Shown here: in pieces, positions 10,111 through 17,471 of the stretch | Position numbering within the stretch: the stretch's first letter is position 1 | Layout of the letters: every line of letters begins with the position of its first letter | From: Peptidiphaga gingivicola | GTDB lineage: Bacteria > Actinomycetota > Actinomycetes > Actinomycetales > Actinomycetaceae | Assembly: GCF_001652275.1 (NCBI RefSeq) | Contig: NZ_LVZK01000001.1 | Span: 1,178,001-1,242,000 of the forward strand | DNA: 64,000 nucleotides | Reading direction: 5' to 3' | Made by a program: the position numbers and the translations under genes | The notes under the pieces: generated by a model | Told to the model about the DNA's origin: nothing | What the model saw: only the letters and a program-made list of their open reading frames with translations | Database searches by the model: none

Positions 10111-11367
10111 GTGAAGGTCTTCGTCCAAATACCCTGTTTCAACGAAGAAGCGACGCTTCCCATGGTTCTCGAGTCGATTCCCCGCGCGATCGAGGGCGTC
10201 GACGAGCTGGAGATCCTCGTCATCGACGACGGATCGACGGACGGCACCGTTCGAGCGGCCCGCGCCTGCGGCGTCGCGCACATCGTCCGGCACACCAGAA
10301 ACCAGGGCCTCGCGAGGTCTTTCCGCGACGGCGTCGACTATGCGTTGGCCCACGGCGCCGACGTCGTCGTCAACACCGACGGCGACAACCAATACCCGCA
10401 GGAGCGGATCCCCGATCTTCTCGCGCCGATTGTTCAGGGGCGCGCCGACATCGTCATCGCGGACCGCCAAACCAAGGACATCGCGCATTTTTCGCGGTTC
10501 AAGAAGCGCATGCAATCCCTCGGATCGGGCATGGTCAACCTCGCCGCCGGGACGCGGCTGCCGGATGCCGCCTCGGGATTCAGGGCCTATTCGCGACGGT
10601 CTTTGCTGCGGCTCAACGTCGTCACGGGGTTTTCCTATTGCATGGAGACCATCGTTCAGGCGGGCAACCTCCGCATGCGAATCGAATCGGTGAAGATTCG
10701 CACGAATCCAAAGACCCGCGAGTCCCGCCTGTTCTCGAACATCTTCCAACACATGTACAAATCGGGGAAGGCGATCGTGAGGTCCTTCCTCATGTACAAA
10801 CCCCATATTCCGCTTGGATTCCTGGCCGTGGTGACCGGGATCGTCGGGCTTGTGCCGTTCCTGCGCTTCCTCGTCTTTTGGTTCCAAGGCGAGAGCGGGG
10901 GGCATGTTCAATCGCTTATATTCGGAACGGCCATGATCGTCACGAGCCTGCTGAGCGCCGGCCTGCTGGTGGTCGCCGACCTCCAGCGCACGAACCGGGT
11001 GCTGATAGAAGACACGCTCGAGCGGATGAAGGCACTGCAGTACGGCGAGGCCTCCCGGGAGGGAGTCATGCTGGGCTGCGGCTCGCGCGAGGACGCCGCC
11101 TGCGACGCCGCCTGCGCGCACGACGACGCCGCTTCCGGCGGGGAAGGGGCCGCGCACGGCGATGAAGACGGGGACGAAGGGGGCGCGCATGGCGATGAAG
11201 ACGGGGACGAAGGGGGCGCGCATGGCGATGAAGACGGGGACGAAGGGGGCGCGCATGGCGATGGACGCGACGCCGCACGTCGCGGTGAGACGCGGCCTGC
11301 ACCCGGCGGCGCCGTACAGCTCGAACCCGGCGGCAACGCGCGGCACGCGCCCGACGGGCCGATTTAG
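10111..11367 (+). CDS. GtrB/DPM1-like membrane glycosyltransferase family 2 with repeat-rich tail
   Basis: 418 residues from GTG 10111 (AGGCAACC upstream). The GT-A domain shows IPCFNEEATLP, VIDDGSTDGT, NQGLARSFRDGV, the DxD in NTDGDNQYP (~residues 88-94) and DAASGFRAYSR. Two C-terminal membrane helices follow (GFLAVVTGIVGLVPFLRFLVF and IFGTAMIVTSLLSAGLLVV), as in undecaprenyl-phosphate glycosyltransferases that load one sugar onto the lipid carrier. After residue ~325 the protein turns into a Cys/Asp/Gly/His tail that contains an 11-residue unit (GDEDGDEGGAH) repeated three times, encoded by a 33-bp tandem repeat. The donor sugar cannot be told from sequence. Confidence 0.87.
   Translation: MKVFVQIPCFNEEATLPMVLESIPRAIEGVDELEILVIDDGSTDGTVRAARACGVAHIVRHTRNQGLARSFRDGVDYALAHGADVVVNTDGDNQYPQERIPDLLAPIVQGRADIVIADRQTKDIAHFSRFKKRMQSLGSGMVNLAAGTRLPDAASGFRAYSRRSLLRLNVVTGFSYCMETIVQAGNLRMRIESVKIRTNPKTRESRLFSNIFQHMYKSGKAIVRSFLMYKPHIPLGFLAVVTGIVGLVPFLRFLVFWFQGESGGHVQSLIFGTAMIVTSLLSAGLLVVADLQRTNRVLIEDTLERMKALQYGEASREGVMLGCGSREDAACDAACAHDDAASGGEGAAHGDEDGDEGGAHGDEDGDEGGAHGDEDGDEGGAHGDGRDAARRGETRPAPGGAVQLEPGGNARHAPDGPI
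11158..11256 (+). repeat. 33-bp tandem repeat, three identical copies, in frame inside a glycosyltransferase
   Basis: Copies are at 11158-11190, 11191-11223 and 11224-11256, with a partial fourth start at 11257. The 33-base length keeps frame, adding an acidic 11-residue unit each time. This is the kind of tract that changes copy number by slippage. Confidence 0.9.
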
Positions 11368-11456
11368 GCGCGCTTGCGTTGGAGCGGCGTCACGCATGCG
11401 GGTTGCACTCGGTTTGCTCGCGGCTCGCACGCGATTCGGCTTGTGAAGGAGAAACG

Positions 11457-12986
11457 TTGAGAATCCTTGGATTCGGAACTTACGACGTTCGATTGCACCC
11501 GCGCGTCGGCGTGCTGCTCGAAGGCCTGCGCGAACGGGGGTTCGCCGTTCGGGAGGTCGATGAGCCTTTGGGAGTCGGAACGGCGCAGAGGGTGAAGTCG
11601 CTGACGAGCCCGGCAAGCGCTCTGCGGTTCGCCGCCGCAATCGCTGGAAAATGGGCGCGGCTGATCCGCCGCACCTCGGCCTACCGCGGAAAAAACAGGC
11701 CCGACGCCGTTCTCGTCGGATACCTCGGGCATTTCGACGTCGTCCTCGCCCGCGTGCTCTTTCCGCGCACGCCGATCGTGCTCGACCATTTGATCTTCGC
11801 CTCGGACACGGCCAAGGACAGGGGGCTCTCCGGGGGCGGCGTCGTCGGCAGGCTCGCCTACCGCCTGCTGGAAGGGATCGACAGGGCGGCGCTCGCGGCG
11901 GCCGACGTCGTCGTGCTCGACACCGACGACCACCGCGCCCTCCTGCCTGCGCGCGCTAGGGGGAAAGAAGCAGTCGTCCCCGTCGGCGCCCCCAAACGAT
12001 GGTTCGACGCCGGGGACCGGGCTCGGCGGGTCCGGGATGATGCCCGCCGAGCCGAGGGCGAGGCGCCGGCGCCCGCGGAGAACGCGCGAACGCCTGAGAG
12101 CGAGGCCCGAAAGGCGGGCAACGGAGAGGACGACGGCCCGCTTTCGGTGGTTTTCTTCGGCCTTTTCACGCCCCTGCAAGGCGCTCCGACAATTGCGCGC
12201 GCATTGGCGATCCTCGAGGACCGCGGCGTTCGGATCGACGTCACCCTCATAGGGGACGGGCAGGACGCCAAGGCCGTGCGCGAGGCCCTTCCTTCGGGGG
12301 AAAGCGTTCGGGTTTCGTGGATCGACTGGGTCGATTCGGAGGATCTGCCTGACGTCGTCGCCGGGCACGACGTCTGCCTTGGAATCTTCGGAACGTCCGG
12401 CAAGGCGCGCCGCGTGGTGCCGAACAAGGTGTACCAGGGAATCGCCGCGGGCTGCGTCGTCGTCACGTCCGACACCCCGCCTCAGCGCAGGATTCTGGGC
12501 GGAGGCGCACGGTTCGTCGAGCCGGGCGACGCCCCGGCCTTGGCGGACGCCCTCCAAGCCTTGGCGCAGGAGCGGCCCTGGGATCGAGAACGTTCACGCG
12601 CCCGGAGGCGCCCCGAGGGCGAGGCCTCCCGTGGTCAGTTTGGAGGGGACGGCGCCGGGCACTCAGCCGACGGCGTTGAGCGCTCAGTCGGCGGCGCCGG
12701 GCATTCAGAGAATGTCCGGGCTCCCGCCGATCAAGCCGAGCCCGCTTTGAATGAATTGGAGGCGGACGAGATTCGGGAAGGCTTCCGCGCCGTGCGCGTG
12801 ACGGACTCGCTCGCCCGCGCAATCCTGGGCATGGGCCGAAGGCGGCTGCGGAACAAGCGGGAACGCCTTGATCCGAAACGGGTCTCGACCGAAAAGAAAC
12901 GCGGGACCCCGGGGCTGAAACGGATGTGGAGCCAAAGGCCGGCGCGGGGGAACGGCGGCCTGTCTTCCCCGGGGGAGCGCGAATGA
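11457..12986 (+). CDS. Glycosyltransferase (GT4-like, GT-B fold)
   Basis: About 509 residues from TTG 11457; this start is favoured by GAAGGAG five nt upstream and by the natural N-terminus LRILGFGTYDVRLHPRV. The N-terminal half resembles a GT-B acceptor domain (RPDAVLVGYLGHFDVVLARVL). The C-terminal half has VVFFGLFTPLQGAPTIARAL, IDVTLIGDGQ and the donor-site GIFGTSGKARRVVPNKVYQGIAAG, followed by VTSDTPPQRRIL, as in GT4 enzymes. Two hydrophilic insertions (residues ~185-225 and ~378-438) are rich in Ala, Glu, Arg and Gly and have no counterpart in the family. The gene overlaps the next by 4 nt (ATGA), so translation is coupled. Substrate unknown. Confidence 0.8.
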   Translation: MRILGFGTYDVRLHPRVGVLLEGLRERGFAVREVDEPLGVGTAQRVKSLTSPASALRFAAAIAGKWARLIRRTSAYRGKNRPDAVLVGYLGHFDVVLARVLFPRTPIVLDHLIFASDTAKDRGLSGGGVVGRLAYRLLEGIDRAALAAADVVVLDTDDHRALLPARARGKEAVVPVGAPKRWFDAGDRARRVRDDARRAEGEAPAPAENARTPESEARKAGNGEDDGPLSVVFFGLFTPLQGAPTIARALAILEDRGVRIDVTLIGDGQDAKAVREALPSGESVRVSWIDWVDSEDLPDVVAGHDVCLGIFGTSGKARRVVPNKVYQGIAAGCVVVTSDTPPQRRILGGGARFVEPGDAPALADALQALAQERPWDRERSRARRRPEGEASRGQFGGDGAGHSADGVERSVGGAGHSENVRAPADQAEPALNELEADEIREGFRAVRVTDSLARAILGMGRRRLRNKRERLDPKRVSTEKKRGTPGLKRMWSQRPARGNGGLSSPGERE

Positions 12987-13951
12987 ACGCGCGATCCGAA
13001 GGCGATTCGCGGCGGTTTTCGAAGCTCGCCGCGCATATGCGCCGCGTCGCACTTGCCGCGGCCGCTGCCGCCGCCGTGTGGGCGATAGCCGCCAAATGGC
13101 CGCAGGTGCGCATCGCCCTCGGCCAGATGTCGCTTCCCGCCTTGTCGGCCGCCGCGGCGACGTCCTTCGTGTACGTCGCCCTCACGATGCTGTCGTGGCA
13201 AGCCGTGATCGGCATCCCCCTTTCGGCGGCCTCGCGGATCTTTTTCGTGTCGCAGATCGCGAAGTACCTTCCCGGCGGGGTGTGGAACTTCGTCGCCGTT
13301 GGAGAGTCGGCCCGCGGGTACTCGATTTCACGCCGCCGTTCGGTTTCCTCCCTCGCGGTGGCGGTCGCGATCTCGATCGTCGTCGGGGCGATGCTCGCGT
13401 TGCCCTGCCTGCTGGCGGCCGAGGACCTGCGCAGCCGCTACTGGTGGCTGCTGGCGGCCGTGCCCTTGGGAGTCGCGGTTCTTTGGCCCTCGATCCTCAA
13501 CAGGTGCCTGAACGCGGCTTTGCGTCTGGCGCGCAGAGAGCCCCTCGAGCGGCCGGTAGCCGGGCGCTCCATTTTGCGGTCGGCGTTCGTCTCCCTCCTT
13601 GCGTGGCTCGCGATCGGCCTGCAGGTCTACATCCTTCTCACCGCGCTGGGAATGGAGGCCGGCGCGGCGGGGCTGGCACGCTCGATAGGCGGCTACGCGC
13701 TCGGGTGGACGGCGGGGTTCCTCGTCTTTTTCGTCCCCGCCGGGGTCGGTGTGAGGGAAGTCGCGCTGGGGGCGGTGCTCGCAGGCGCCGTCGACGTCGG
13801 TTCGCTCGTTGTTGTGGTCATCACGTCGAGGGTTCTTGTGACAGTCGCCGACCTCGTCGCCGGAGGGCTCGCTCTCGCGGCCGGCCGGGGGAGGCCTCGA
13901 AAACCCGGCGGCGGACACGACGAGCCGGGGGCGCCGCCGGCGAGCCCGTGA
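12983..13951 (+). CDS. Lysylphosphatidylglycerol synthase-type transmembrane (flippase-like) protein
   Basis: 322 residues from ATG 12983, with GGGGGAG just upstream and ATGA overlap with the preceding glycosyltransferase. There are about eight membrane helices and the family marks ISQIAKYLPGGVWNF-like (FVSQIAKYLPGG) and FVFFVPAGVGVREV. This UPF0104/LPG_synthase_TM superfamily includes the membrane half of MprF and many proteins in polysaccharide loci thought to move lipid-linked substrates. The soluble lysyl-transferase half of MprF is absent, so phospholipid lysylation is not supported. A role as helper or flippase for the product of the adjoining glycosyltransferases is inference. Confidence 0.75.
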   Translation: MNARSEGDSRRFSKLAAHMRRVALAAAAAAAVWAIAAKWPQVRIALGQMSLPALSAAAATSFVYVALTMLSWQAVIGIPLSAASRIFFVSQIAKYLPGGVWNFVAVGESARGYSISRRRSVSSLAVAVAISIVVGAMLALPCLLAAEDLRSRYWWLLAAVPLGVAVLWPSILNRCLNAALRLARREPLERPVAGRSILRSAFVSLLAWLAIGLQVYILLTALGMEAGAAGLARSIGGYALGWTAGFLVFFVPAGVGVREVALGAVLAGAVDVGSLVVVVITSRVLVTVADLVAGGLALAAGRGRPRKPGGGHDEPGAPPASP

Positions 13952-14250
13952 AGGCCGCAGACGCCGGCGACGGCGCGGATTGGCGGCAGCCCGCCGCGCC
14001 TTCGAGCGCGGCGCGGGGGCGTTCCGACGTTGTCGGCCAGCACGGAACCATGCCTTCCTTCGCCGACTCTCTGCTCGTCTTTAGGAGGCTTTCTTCCCGT
14101 GCGACGCGTGCGCCGAGGGGATTCGAGCGCCGCGAGTGCGGCGAAGGCGACTGTGCGAATGGCCTCCCGGGGCGAGCGTTCGGCTAAGCTTCCTACTACA
14201 CTAGGCGAAGCAAGAGTGGCACTTCGGCGCTTACGCGAGCGAGTGAGGGT
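13952..14250 (+). other. Intergenic leader before wzm-like gene
   Basis: About 300 bases without a recognisable gene. A GTG at 13949 opens a 79-codon frame to 14187, but its composition gives no support. TACACT at 14197-14202 is a possible -10 for the exporter operon, without a clear -35. Confidence 0.4.
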
Positions 14251-15084
14251 ATGGAAAACAGAACAGACGTGAGGGCGCCCCTGCCCTTGTCGCAACAGTG
14301 GACGCTGATCAACGCGTTCGGTCAGCGGGATCTCAAAGCCAAGTTCAACGGAACCCTCTTGGGGTGGGTGTGGTCGCTCGTCGTGCCGCTCGCAACCCTG
14401 GGGATCTACACGCTCATCTTCGGCGGCCTGTTCAAGATGAAGATCCCCGGAGGCGCGAGCAGGTATGAAGGAATCCAATTCGTCGCCGTGTGGCTGTTCG
14501 CCGGCCTGACCTTGTGGGGGTACTTCCTCAGCTCCGTCAACGGCGGAATCTCGGGGCTTCTCGGTTCGGGGTCGCTGTTGCAGAAGGTCTACTTCCCAGC
14601 GTATGCGCCCGTCCTCGGCGCGGGCCTGGCCGTCGGCGTCCAGTCCCTCATCGAGGTGGGGCTGCTCCTGACCGTGTTCGCCTTTCTGGGGATATTCGGG
14701 TGGACGTGGATCCTCATACCCTTCTTGTTCTGCCTGCTCGTCGTATTCGTCCAATCCGTCGCGGTCGTCCTCGCCATCTGGAACATCCACGTCAGAGACT
14801 TGGCCCAGCTCGTCGGAGTGATCCTCCAACTCATGTTCTTCGCGACGCCGATCATCTACAGCGTGACCTTGGTTCCCGCGGAGAAGTGGGGAATTCCCCT
14901 GCAGAAGATCATCGGGCATATGCCGATGGCCGAGTTCATCGAGCTCTTCCGAAGCGTCGCCTTCTACTGCGCTCCGGGGCACTGGAAGTCATGGGTCGCG
15001 TGCGCGGCGTGGGCCGGGATCGCGTTCCTCGCGGCGAAGCTCGTCTACCGCAAGTGGGGGGCCGACTTGGGAGAGAGGATCTGA
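14251..15084 (+). CDS. wzm: Polysaccharide ABC transporter permease (Wzm/ABC-2 type)
   Basis: 277 residues with six predicted membrane helices and the ABC-2 polysaccharide-exporter layout: a cytoplasmic N-terminus with QRDLKAKFNGTLLGWVWSLVVPLATLGIYTLIFGGLF, then VAVWLFAGLTLWGYF, and near the end FATPIIYSV and NPL-loop-like HMPMAEFIELFRS. It should form the channel that exports undecaprenyl-linked glycan together with the ATPase encoded 1 nt downstream. The same pair exports teichoic acid (TagG/TagH) or O-antigen (Wzm/Wzt). Start ATG 14251 is preceded by GAGTGAGGG. The substrate is inferred to be the rhamnan-like polymer made by the following genes. Confidence 0.92.
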   Translation: MENRTDVRAPLPLSQQWTLINAFGQRDLKAKFNGTLLGWVWSLVVPLATLGIYTLIFGGLFKMKIPGGASRYEGIQFVAVWLFAGLTLWGYFLSSVNGGISGLLGSGSLLQKVYFPAYAPVLGAGLAVGVQSLIEVGLLLTVFAFLGIFGWTWILIPFLFCLLVVFVQSVAVVLAIWNIHVRDLAQLVGVILQLMFFATPIIYSVTLVPAEKWGIPLQKIIGHMPMAEFIELFRSVAFYCAPGHWKSWVACAAWAGIAFLAAKLVYRKWGADLGERI

Positions 15085-15085
15085 G

Positions 15086-16387
15086 ATGGAAGTCCGCACC
15101 GACACCGGCGCGCAGGGAGCGCCCGACGAGTACGCGATCGTCGTCGAGAACGTCTCGAAGTCCTTCGAAATGCAGGCGGACCGCCGCGACACCTTCAAGG
15201 AGCGCTTCGTCCGCGGCCGCTCCCGCCAAGGCAAGCGCATGTTCCACGCCCTTGACGACGTCTCCTTCAAAATCCGCAAGGGAACGACCTTCGGCCTCAT
15301 CGGCCACAACGGCTCGGGCAAGTCGACCATGCTCAAGATCTTGGCCGGCGTGTACAGGCCGACGTCGGGCTCCGTCTCCGTCTCCGACAAGGTCGACGCC
15401 CTGCTCGAGCTCGGAGCGGGATTCCACGCCGAGCTGACAGGCCGCGAAAACATCTTCCTCAACGGCGCGATCCTCGGCCGCACGAAGAAGCAGATCGAAG
15501 AAACCCTCGACTGGATCATCGACTTCGCCGACATCGGCGACTTCATCGACCAGCCGGTCAAGGTCTACTCGTCTGGAATGACGGTGCGCCTGGGCTTCGC
15601 GGTGGCCGTGGCCATCCGCCCCAAGATCCTCATCGTCGACGAGATCATCGCCGTGGGCGACGAAGAGTTCCAGCGCAAATGCTTCGACTACATGCGCGAA
15701 CTGCGCGACGCCGGGACCACGGTGGCCCTCGTCACCCACTCGCTCTCGCTCGCCCAGGAAATGTGCGACGAGGTCGTGTGGCTCGACCACGGCCACGTCA
15801 AGATGATCGCCGACGCCGACGAGGCCGTCTCCGCCTACCTCGAAGCCGTCAACGCCAAGGAGTTCGCCAAGCGCGCGGCGGAGCGCCAGGAAGAAGAGGA
15901 ATTCCCCGAGGACGAGTCCTTCAAGCTCAACCAGGGCAACGGCGACTGCCGGATGGTCGGCGTCGAGCTCCTCGACGCCGAGGGCAACGAGGCGCCGTTC
16001 CTCACGTCCGGCGAGGCCGGCACGGTCCGCGTGCACGTGCGGGCGAAGAAGGACCTGCACGACGTCGAACTAGGCTTGGCTTTCGTGACCGACCAAGGCC
16101 AGACCATCGCAGGGCCCAACTCGCGTCATAGCGGGCGGCTCTACTCGCTTCGCAGGGGCGAGGAGACCTTCATCGACTACACGATGGACCCCGTGCTCAT
16201 CCAACCTGGAAGATTCTGGATCACAACGTGCTTCGTGCGCGACGGCGAGATGTTCGACTATTCGGATCGCAGAACCGAATTGATCGTCAGAGGTAACCGG
16301 GTCGCCGAAGAGCCTGGATTGATAACACTTCCAGCCGGCGCCTGGAGCCGAGTCTCCGGGGTGCCTTCGTCACAAGAGAGGCGATGA
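15086..16387 (+). CDS. wzt: Polysaccharide ABC transporter ATP-binding protein (Wzt) with C-terminal substrate-recognition domain
   Basis: 433 residues. The nucleotide-binding domain has Walker A GHNGSGKST (73-81), ELGAGFHAELTGRENIFLNG typical of Wzt/TagH, the signature YSSGM, and Walker B ILIVDEIIAVGDEEFQ. From ~275 a second beta-rich domain follows (GDCRMVGVELLDAEGNEAP ... GRFWITTCFVRDGEMFDY), as in Wzt proteins whose C-terminal domain recognises the finished, capped O-antigen. Its presence suggests export is tied to a specific polymer end, although this is inference. It starts 1 nt after the permease stop, and the next gene starts 1 nt after its own stop, so this is a tight operon. Confidence 0.94.
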   Translation: MEVRTDTGAQGAPDEYAIVVENVSKSFEMQADRRDTFKERFVRGRSRQGKRMFHALDDVSFKIRKGTTFGLIGHNGSGKSTMLKILAGVYRPTSGSVSVSDKVDALLELGAGFHAELTGRENIFLNGAILGRTKKQIEETLDWIIDFADIGDFIDQPVKVYSSGMTVRLGFAVAVAIRPKILIVDEIIAVGDEEFQRKCFDYMRELRDAGTTVALVTHSLSLAQEMCDEVVWLDHGHVKMIADADEAVSAYLEAVNAKEFAKRAAERQEEEEFPEDESFKLNQGNGDCRMVGVELLDAEGNEAPFLTSGEAGTVRVHVRAKKDLHDVELGLAFVTDQGQTIAGPNSRHSGRLYSLRRGEETFIDYTMDPVLIQPGRFWITTCFVRDGEMFDYSDRRTELIVRGNRVAEEPGLITLPAGAWSRVSGVPSSQERR

Positions 16388-16388
16388 G

Positions 16389-16631
16389 ATGAACGAATCA
16401 AGCAGCGAGGAAGAACTGCGGCGGCTGCGCGCGGCCCTGCGGGCGTCCCAGAGCGACGTCCAAAAGCTCGGCAAGCGCAACGACCAACTCGAAAAGGAAC
16501 TTCGCACGGCAAACCGCAAGCTCGGCGGCGCGTGGGAACAGCTGGACGCAATCCGGCATTCGACGTCGTGGAAGATGACCGCCCCCGTCAGACTCGTCAA
16601 GACGGCCATCCGCAAGGGCCTGGGCCGGTGA
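16389..16631 (+). CDS. Small coiled-coil protein with a C-terminal STSWKMTAP motif
   Basis: 80 residues. Residues ~6-50 have heptad character with alternating Glu/Arg/Lys/Leu (ELRRLRAALRASQSDVQKLG, QLEKELRTANRK), predicting a coiled coil. The end, IRHSTSWKMTAPVRLVK, is a motif that recurs at the ends of rhamnan and O-antigen glycosyltransferases, where it often follows a coiled coil. Free-standing small versions sit in polysaccharide export operons and could act as a scaffold or polymer-length ruler. It starts 1 nt after wzt and overlaps the next gene by 4 nt (GTGA). Function is not established. Confidence 0.75.
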   Translation: MNESSSEEELRRLRAALRASQSDVQKLGKRNDQLEKELRTANRKLGGAWEQLDAIRHSTSWKMTAPVRLVKTAIRKGLGR

Positions 16632-17455
16632 GGGGCCTGAAGAAGCGGGGCCCGCTCGTCTCCGAGGTATCGCGGGGGAAAGTCCGCATTGAACGGGGAG
16701 AGCCGGCAGGCGTCGCCGCCCGGGGGAGGGTAGCGCTCGTCGCCCAGTTCTCGATGGGGCCCGATCAGCCGATGTCCCTTTCGAAGTATCTGGAAGCGCT
16801 CGAAGGAAACGGCTATGCGACCGTCGTCATATCGACATGCGACTCGGCCGAGCCCCTCCGATTTCCCCACGGGATTCCCGAGGCGACGGTCGTGATGCGC
16901 CGCCCCAACCTCGGCTACGACTTCGGCTCGTGGGCCACGGCTTTGGGCTGCATCCCGGGCGTCCGCGAAGCGCCCGTCGTCTTGTTGACCAACGACTCGC
17001 TGCTCGGCCCCTTCGCCCCGATCGACCATCTTTTGGAATGGGCCGCCGAACCGGGCCCCGACATCCGCGGGCTGACCGCGTCCTACCAATTCGCCCGCCA
17101 CATTCAATCGTTCTTCCTGGCCTTCCGCGGGGGGATCCTGGCCGACAGGCCGTGGGTCGATTTTTTCAACGACGTCCGCGTAGAGCCGGACAAGGACGAC
17201 GTCGTGCTCTCCTACGAGCTCGGCGCCTCAAAGGTGTGCTTTTCCGAGGCCTACTCCTCCGACGAGTGGGTGACCGGCCCGGACCTCGGAGTCCCGTACG
17301 GAAATCCGACGGTCGACGGCTGGCGCAAGCTCATGGAGTACGACGTCCCCTTCCTCAAGCGCACGATCATGACGCATCCTTCGACCCTGTCGGAAGGCGC
17401 CGAGGCCGCCGCCTACGTCGCCCGGCGCTACAACACCGATATCGCCCAGTGGTGA
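16628..17455 (+). CDS. Rhamnan synthesis protein F (RgpF)-like glycosyltransferase
   Basis: 275 residues from GTG 16628, which overlaps the preceding stop as GTGA. Typical RgpF blocks are visible: VALVAQFSMGPD, RRPNLGYDFGSWATAL, VVLLTNDSLLGPF, GLTASYQFARHIQSFFLAFRGG, and a C-terminal block with KLMEYDVPFLKRTIM. RgpF proteins build the rhamnose backbone or side chains of streptococcal rhamnan polysaccharides. It lies between the coiled-coil gene and a larger RgpF-WbsX protein, directly behind the exporter genes. Likely role: a rhamnosyl or related transferase acting on the lipid-linked chain in the cytoplasm. The linkage made cannot be read from sequence. Confidence 0.82.
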   Translation: MRGLKKRGPLVSEVSRGKVRIERGEPAGVAARGRVALVAQFSMGPDQPMSLSKYLEALEGNGYATVVISTCDSAEPLRFPHGIPEATVVMRRPNLGYDFGSWATALGCIPGVREAPVVLLTNDSLLGPFAPIDHLLEWAAEPGPDIRGLTASYQFARHIQSFFLAFRGGILADRPWVDFFNDVRVEPDKDDVVLSYELGASKVCFSEAYSSDEWVTGPDLGVPYGNPTVDGWRKLMEYDVPFLKRTIMTHPSTLSEGAEAAAYVARRYNTDIAQW

Positions 17456-17471
17456 GTTAGGAGTTTCCCCC

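Noticed and set aside
11158-11256. CRISPR array
   Set aside because: The 33-bp units are directly adjacent without spacers and lie in frame within a gene. No CRISPR array or cas gene was seen anywhere in the window.
12983-13951. MprF (lysylphosphatidylglycerol synthase)
   Set aside because: Only the membrane half is present; the soluble aminoacyl-transferase domain is missing.
13949-14187. 79-codon GTG frame after the flippase-like gene
   Set aside because: It overlaps as GTGA, but the product has no conserved segment and its composition is that of GC-rich noise.
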